A stretch of 64,000 nucleotides of DNA from Setaria digitata (taxonomy: Eukaryota > Nematoda > Chromadorea > Rhabditida > Setariidae), in NCBI GenBank assembly GCA_003640385.1, contig RCAB01000002.1:558001-622000 (forward strand), given 5' to 3'. A program made the position numbers and the translations under genes. Below, in pieces: positions 58,607 to 64,000 of the stretch (within the stretch, counting starts at the first letter, position 1; every line of letters starts with the position of its first letter). A model generated the notes under the pieces. The model was given only the letters and a program-made list of their open reading frames with translations, had not been told where the DNA came from and ran no database searches.

Positions 58607-61600
58607 CTACAGTGGATGATGATGTTGCTGCTTTCGCTTATATGTTTTAGGTGGTAATGGTGGAGGAGAATCGGATCCATTTCGTTCCATGACTACCTTT
58701 TCAACAAACAATTCTTGCGGCTTCTTACTGTGTAATCTGGAAGTTATGCATCGTTATATTCTTCAGGCCAGAAAGAATGTTCTCATACAAAAACAATCCT
58801 CATCGCAATACTATACACAAATTTTATGAAAGAGCCTACAGTTTTGGTGGTCTTGGTGGTGGATTCACTGGACTCGTTAGTCTGGGGTACAGCTTTGGCG
58901 ATATAGTGGTACTGTTTTGAGTTGAATTTGACAATAATGGTGGCAATGATACGACGGCGGTTACATCAGGTATTGTTAGCCTTGCTTCCCTAAATAATTT
59001 CGCATTAGTTAACATGTATAATAAACGTTACTGCCATAAATCAAATAGCCATTTTCATAAAATTCAGAGTTTAATTTATAGAAAATGTAAAAAATTCAAT
59101 TTACCGATTCCATACTATCCGCAATGTATCATCAGATAGCGGGGATGGTAGCTGTTCCACTTTTTTTCTTGGTGGTACTGCTGGAGTAGTTATGCTTGCC
59201 ACTGGCACCGAAACATGAAGATTATTTTCCAAAGCTATCGCTGTTCGCGAACACATCGCATTTGCTCCATATGGCGGAAAAATGAATGGATCTAAATGTT
59301 TCAAAATACCATCGCACCGAATCAAAACCAATAAAATTGAAAAGATTCAGTAATTCCAAAAAAGAAGAACCCCATAAACATGACAACTATGGTCTCAAAT
59401 GTTCTTCAACAATTTACTTTTACAATTAATAGAGAACAAAAACTTGGCAGAAATAATTGGTACATGAATGGATACTCATTGAAATGAAATGAACGAGCCT
59501 GGACGAGCAGTGCAAAACGGTGCAGAATGAGGTGGAATAGGGCCATTTAAATCTGGAGCTCCATGAGTCAAAACCTTCAAAGGTGGAGGTGGAGCCATTT
59601 GTTCTTGAGTTGACAATTTTCGTGGATACAAAGGAGGTGGCGACGAAGCAATAAAATGCCCACTTTGTGCTGAACGAGGGCTAGGTGGTGTGGATGATGC
59701 TTTATCGTTTCGATGCCTAGTTTTCGGCATTACTGACGGCAATCGTGGTTCTGTTGGTGAAGCAACTGTTGAATGCGTGCCACGTTTTGCATCTCCCAGA
59801 TACCGCGGTTGCTGACCTGAAGATATAGGTACTTTAATATTTAAGACTAAATCTCTGCGTGAATTTTACAGTTTTGCAAGTTCAAAATGCAAATACTGAA
59901 CCTATAACTCGTTTTAGAAAAGGCCATAAACAATTTATCCAATGGGATTGAAAATACCTGGAGTTATTTCAATCATTCCAAGATGAGAATTCCGATCTTC
60001 GAAGGTTGGTAAAAAGTTGGGGCGTGACCTGAGAAAACAGCAGAAATAATACGTGAAGCATTATCAAAAATGGTTAAAAAGGTGTACTTCAATATAAGAG
60101 GGAAAACTTTATTTCCAAGTAAGCGTATATCACTGCAATACGAGAAATACATTCAAATGATTCTCTAATCCAAATAATAACTTCCTGCAGGACTGGCAGG
60201 AAAAAACTGAATTTATTCTAATAAAATGAACTTATTCTCTCATTTCAAAAAGACAACCGAATGAGTGTAATGTTAAAATTAGCATTTCAACAGGAACAGT
60301 CTACCCTTACCTTTGCCCGAGCATTTCGATTTAAGCTGCTACTAACAGAAGATTTTCTTTCTTTGTTTGGAGGAAGGAAAGGGAGAAGGGGAAGGAAACG
60401 ACCAACAAAATTCAAGTCGTTTTAAGAAATATTTCTTAATTAGTGTTTGTGAAAAATGGTTTTTAATTACCATGAATTGCGTGTTTCATCTAATTTCCCC
60501 TTCAAGAAAAAAAAAGGTAACGGTAAATCTACTTTTGGTCACTAAATTTTAATTTATAACTTTTAGTTTAGTAAGTACAAAACAATTTTCATGTTAAGTA
60601 TGTAGCACATGTCAACCAATTGCAGAGAGCACTATCACAATCTAAATAAGTCTAAAAAAGACAAAAACAGGACCGGAACCAACCACTTAAATTACACCAA
60701 TTTTGGAAACATCAGCTAATGGGTCATTTTAGATACCCATATGATTAAATTTTTACTAATGGAAGGATCTAATATGAAAAGTTAAAGCTGAAACTAAAAA
60801 CTCACATATCTGATGCATGTGAAACGTTGGAGCTATAATTGTTAAATGTCGAGAAGCCTCGTCCGCTAGCACGGTGACCTGAATAATGATTGGATGGACC
60901 ACTAGTTGATGGTGTTGATGAGATGCCTTTGGGTGGCTTGATGCCCGGTGACTTGAGCACATGAAGTGGTCTAGATGGTTTCTGTAAAAAAAAAAAAAAC
61001 GATATTACGATAAAGAGTGTGTACCTGAACAATAAGAGGAAATGTCTATAATGGAATTGACAGATCAACAAAGAAATGACGCAAGCAACACCATTTTTTG
61101 ATGAAGAAATACATTTATTACTGATGTTGTTATAACAATATTTATAATGTTGCTGAGATGACCATTTCAAATTTATTACATGAAATATAATTCTGAAATT
61201 TTGCTGCAGAAAAACGCATTTAAAATGTGTCCATAAATGTGCTGTTACAGAACAGTGGAAATAAGAATTAATCTTAAACTCTCATCTTTGCAAAGTTCCA
61301 CAGGATTTTAAAAATGTCCCTTTTTTGTTGGTTAGAAAATTCTGAAAACATGGATGGTCAAATGAATAAGGAGGAGGGTTACAGTAATTAGAAATATTCA
61401 TCCATACATGGCAAAGTTATAATAAAACTCGAAAATTATTTGTTTATAAAAAATCCTCAAAAATGAGCATCGAAACTGGACGCTTTTCTCCGCTGCATTA
61501 ATTTTAGATTATGTTGATGAAATAACAAGGGAGGAAATTTAATAAGAAGGTTCAATAAACACTAAAACTTATTAAATTTTTCCATGTTCTCTCTGTACAC

Positions 61601-61828
61601 AGCGTTCTTGTCTCTTGTACCTTTCCTTCAAAATGCTGGTTTAATCAACCACACCAGTAGCACAAATAACACAAGTCAATTAGTACGGAATAACGTACGG
61701 CAACTTACGATAAACTCCATTTTATCAGGTTCTTTCGGCTCCACCTTTAATGACTGTTCCCACATGTATGTCTCCAGGGATTCCTTCCCATCAAAGCCGT
61801 TCAGTGGATTGATCGTCTCAAAAAAATG
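58607..61828 (-). CDS. sos-1: Son-of-sevenless Ras guanine-nucleotide exchange factor, C-terminal part
   Basis: Seven minus-strand exons, 61828-61709, 60981-60806, 60028-59958, 59816-59499, 59291-59105, 58989-58840 and 58736-58607, encode the last 383 residues; the gene continues past the right end of the window. The first exon matches the end of the RasGEF (CDC25) region of SOS: HFFETINPLNGF followed by SLETYMWEQSLKVEPKEPD. Next comes the KPSRPLHVLKSPGIKPPKG linker, parallel to the SOS Lys-Ser-Pro-Gly segment after the catalytic domain. The rest is a Pro/Ser/Thr-rich tail with SH3-ligand sequences (SSPPPLYPRK, TPAVPPRKKVEQLP, NPPPRPPKL) and the C-terminal PPPLPPKTYKRKQ, which closely parallels the LPPKTYKR end of vertebrate SOS. 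These sites in the family recruit the adaptor GRB2/SEM-5, bringing SOS to receptor tyrosine kinases to load Ras with GTP. The 59499 donor may be GC (CCAG followed by GCTCGT) or a weak GTCCAG six bases earlier. The upstream intron exceeds 2.1 kb. Confidence 0.9.
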
Positions 61829-62634
61829 CTGAAATTCTTTTTTTTTTTTTTAATGAAATTATGATAAAATCATGCCTTATTACATGCAAAAGGAATAAAT
61901 AAGGGTCGACTTAACCTTGCCTGTTCACTTCAGAGAAATGATCATAGCTATGTGAAAAAAAAAAAAAATTTGCATAAGCAAGAAGTAATACGGGTTTCGA
62001 TTAATGATTTTCGAGGCTCGTTTATACTTCAAAATGAAAATATGAAACCTATTTAGGGATTACATGAAAAAGATTAAAAATGACACCGAAGAAAGCTGAA
62101 ATGAGGCGATTCAGTAATGAAATAGTTATGCAAACAAAATAAAAATTATGAGGAAGAGATGATTGAAGACAGTGTTGGTAATTTTCTAGAAGTAGAATAA
62201 TAAAATTCAGTACAAAATATGGGATCTAAAAAAAAACAAGTTTATTGAAATGTAATGTACTCCGAGCATGACAAATTTACCGAATTATCAGATGAAGCAG
62301 AAGCAGATGATATTGCAGAGGGTGATCGGCAATAGCAAGAGCATAAGGTGCATGAAAACATACTTCACCATCAATGCTCATTTATTCCTGTTATGATATA
62401 GCTAAAATAACCATTTATGCGAAAGTATACAAACATCATCCTTGGATAGTCGAAGTCACTTACAGATCAGATTGAAATTGAGCTAATTTTCTATTAAGTA
62501 AAGCATTAGAAATTATTACTAAGTACAACCTCACCTTCACTGGATCACAAACCCAGGATAAAATTGCAACGGAAATACACACTGTATATTAAGAGAAAAC
62601 TTCGAAATCTTCACATTATATATATATATATACT

Positions 62635-62678
<44 letters not shown>

Positions 62679-64000
62679 ATAACCAAATCGCTGGATCGCT
62701 AGCAGGAGAAAACTCAGCAGCAACAACAATAGCAGAAATGTTAACTTCTCAAAACAACACCAATTTTCAAGAAGACAGAAGAATGAAGAACTGAAGTGGA
62801 AGAAGAAAAGAGAAGTGTACAAATTGGCTCGAATAAAAAGAAGCACGAAAGATCTATCCGTGGAAATGCGCTAAGAAGAGCAGAAGCAGAACTACAACTG
62901 AAGATATCTGCCTGTTTAACCGGAAGTAGTACCGACATCAATGAAGGCTTACGTCTCTAGAACGTAGGGGGACTGAACTTCAAGACAGAGTTAGAAAGGA
63001 GGACAACAGCAGCTAAGTAGTCGCTGTCAAATGATTCTAGAAGGTTTTAAAAAGTTAGACAACACAGCAAAAGTCGTCGGTTGGCATTTTTACGAGGGAA
63101 AATGAGCTAATGAAAGCGAAAAGAAAGAAAGGAGTTCAGTTCCAGATGGTGCCATGATGATGGGAATGATGTTGCACTGCAAATCACTTCAAGTAACTGA
63201 ATTCCATCAAACTGTGTGAAGGTAGACAAATATCAACACGATACTACACTAACATCCGCAAATATCAGTACCAGCATTACAGACCGAGATAATTGTGTGT
63301 GCAGAGAAATAGGCATTTGTCAGCGGGAAACAATCTTTCAAAGAGGGCAGAAAAAGTGCTCATGACGCATGAAGCATCACGAAACAAACAACTACTACTT
63401 CAAGCAGAAGAAACTTGTTACACATCAGGTTAAGTGATTCGTCATATTTCGATTCCGAATCGAGATTTCATTGGGAATCTTCAGAGTGGCGTAAAAGAAC
63501 CAACTGATGAGTCAAAGGAAAGGGTTACGCAATTAACTAATGACAGTCTGCCGGTGCCTGCGAGTACTGCGTTCGTCAAATTGTCAACACAACAACCACT
63601 TCGCATTTGCTGGTTTGAAAGTACCACAGCAATGACAGTTCTCTTGGACAAGACGGATGTCAGCGAATGCTTTTAAGGACAAAATTGTTGCTGCATAAAA
63701 TTGGCAGTGATGACAGCAATTACGTAAAATGAAATAGTGAAAAGACAATTACTGAATATGACACACGAGATGGAAGATGTAAAAGACGTCAACCATTGAA
63801 TTTTTGTTCATAATATTGAAGATGGAGTGTTCCTATCAGTATCAATTAATCTGCCACTAACAATAAATTGATAAATGAACTAATTTTGAAGGAAAAGTGA
63901 GAACAACTCAAAATATCTGGAACAAAAATCCAAAATGTGACCGTCGCTTATAGGATAAGACAGCACCAACTATTGATAAAAAAAAGAATTACGCAACTAA
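61829..64000 (-). other. Probable SOS intron, no coding exon seen
   Basis: Exon 61828 begins in phase 0 after a TTTCAG acceptor, so the preceding SOS exon should lie to the right. No RasGEF motif was found on the minus strand up to 64000. The stretch from about 62690 to 63900 is less AT-rich than the usual introns here and has mixed open frames on both strands (for example 63434-63676 plus), but none has supporting structure. It includes an AT microsatellite. Confidence 0.55.
62617..62675. repeat. (AT)n microsatellite, interrupted
   Basis: Two AT dinucleotide tracts separated by a few bases (ACTTG), inside the presumed SOS intron. Confidence 0.95.

Noticed and set aside
62290..62345. Serine-rich minus-strand segment with a GTAAAT donor just upstream of the first SOS exon
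   Set aside because: It is in phase with the SOS exon at 61828 but has no convincing acceptor, and it does not resemble the SOS sequence expected before HFFETINP.
62690..63900. Less AT-rich block at the right end as a transposon or a second gene
   Set aside because: No transposase or polymerase motif, terminal repeats or consistent exon chain could be found on either strand.
1..64000. tRNA, rRNA and spliced-leader RNA genes
   Set aside because: I looked for the T-arm pattern GTTCRANNC with matching stems and for the nematode SL1 sequence and found none; a covariance-model search would be decisive.

Overview
This is an AT-rich eukaryotic window with intron-split genes, most probably from a parasitic nematode of the filarial/spirurid type. 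The grounds are short coding exons split by AT-rich introns with nematode-style TTTTCAG acceptors, start exons preceded by acceptor-like AG sites that suit trans-splicing, and the mix of conserved animal genes (lipin, SOS, MED6, a TTBK-like casein-kinase-superfamily kinase, a secreted class 3 lipase). I worked only by eye. Exon borders were chosen so that reading frame, splice signals and known family motifs agree across every junction; no database search was run.

Layout. 1-16.5 kb has no recognisable coding exon. It holds a GC-rich patch near 1 kb that ends in a good splice donor and may be a distant untranslated first exon. 16.5-23.8 kb (+) is an eleven-exon gene for a 606-residue protein that I do not recognise, with two YYDPxTDGxYY...GWRRR-type repeats. 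26.5-27.2 kb (+) is a small BRI3/LITAF-like membrane protein gene, convergent with MED6 (minus, 28.2-30.9 kb). Upstream of MED6 on the same strand is a TTBK-like kinase (34.4-36.5 kb); three further in-phase exons at 31.4-32.8 kb are either its tail or a small separate gene. A secreted class 3 lipase lies at 39.8-41.9 kb (minus), divergent from a complete sixteen-exon lipin gene at 46.1-50.9 kb (+). A small one-pass membrane protein with two PPxY motifs follows (minus, 52.9-54.5 kb). A CpG-rich patch at 55.1-55.26 kb starts a possible tiny three-exon gene (+). The last 383 codons of a SOS Ras exchange factor (minus, 58.6-61.8 kb) close the window; its catalytic part must lie beyond the right end.

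The genes do not form one pathway. The functional links that can be supported are lipid metabolism (lipin and lipase side by side, divergent), Ras signalling (SOS), transcription (MED6), and two separate small membrane proteins with PPxY motifs of the kind bound by WW-domain ubiquitin ligases. The features most worth a second look are the unrecognised repeat protein, several apparent GC-AG introns (one strongly supported, in lipin), a decoy acceptor in lipin that would truncate the catalytic domain, and small unrecognised gene candidates.
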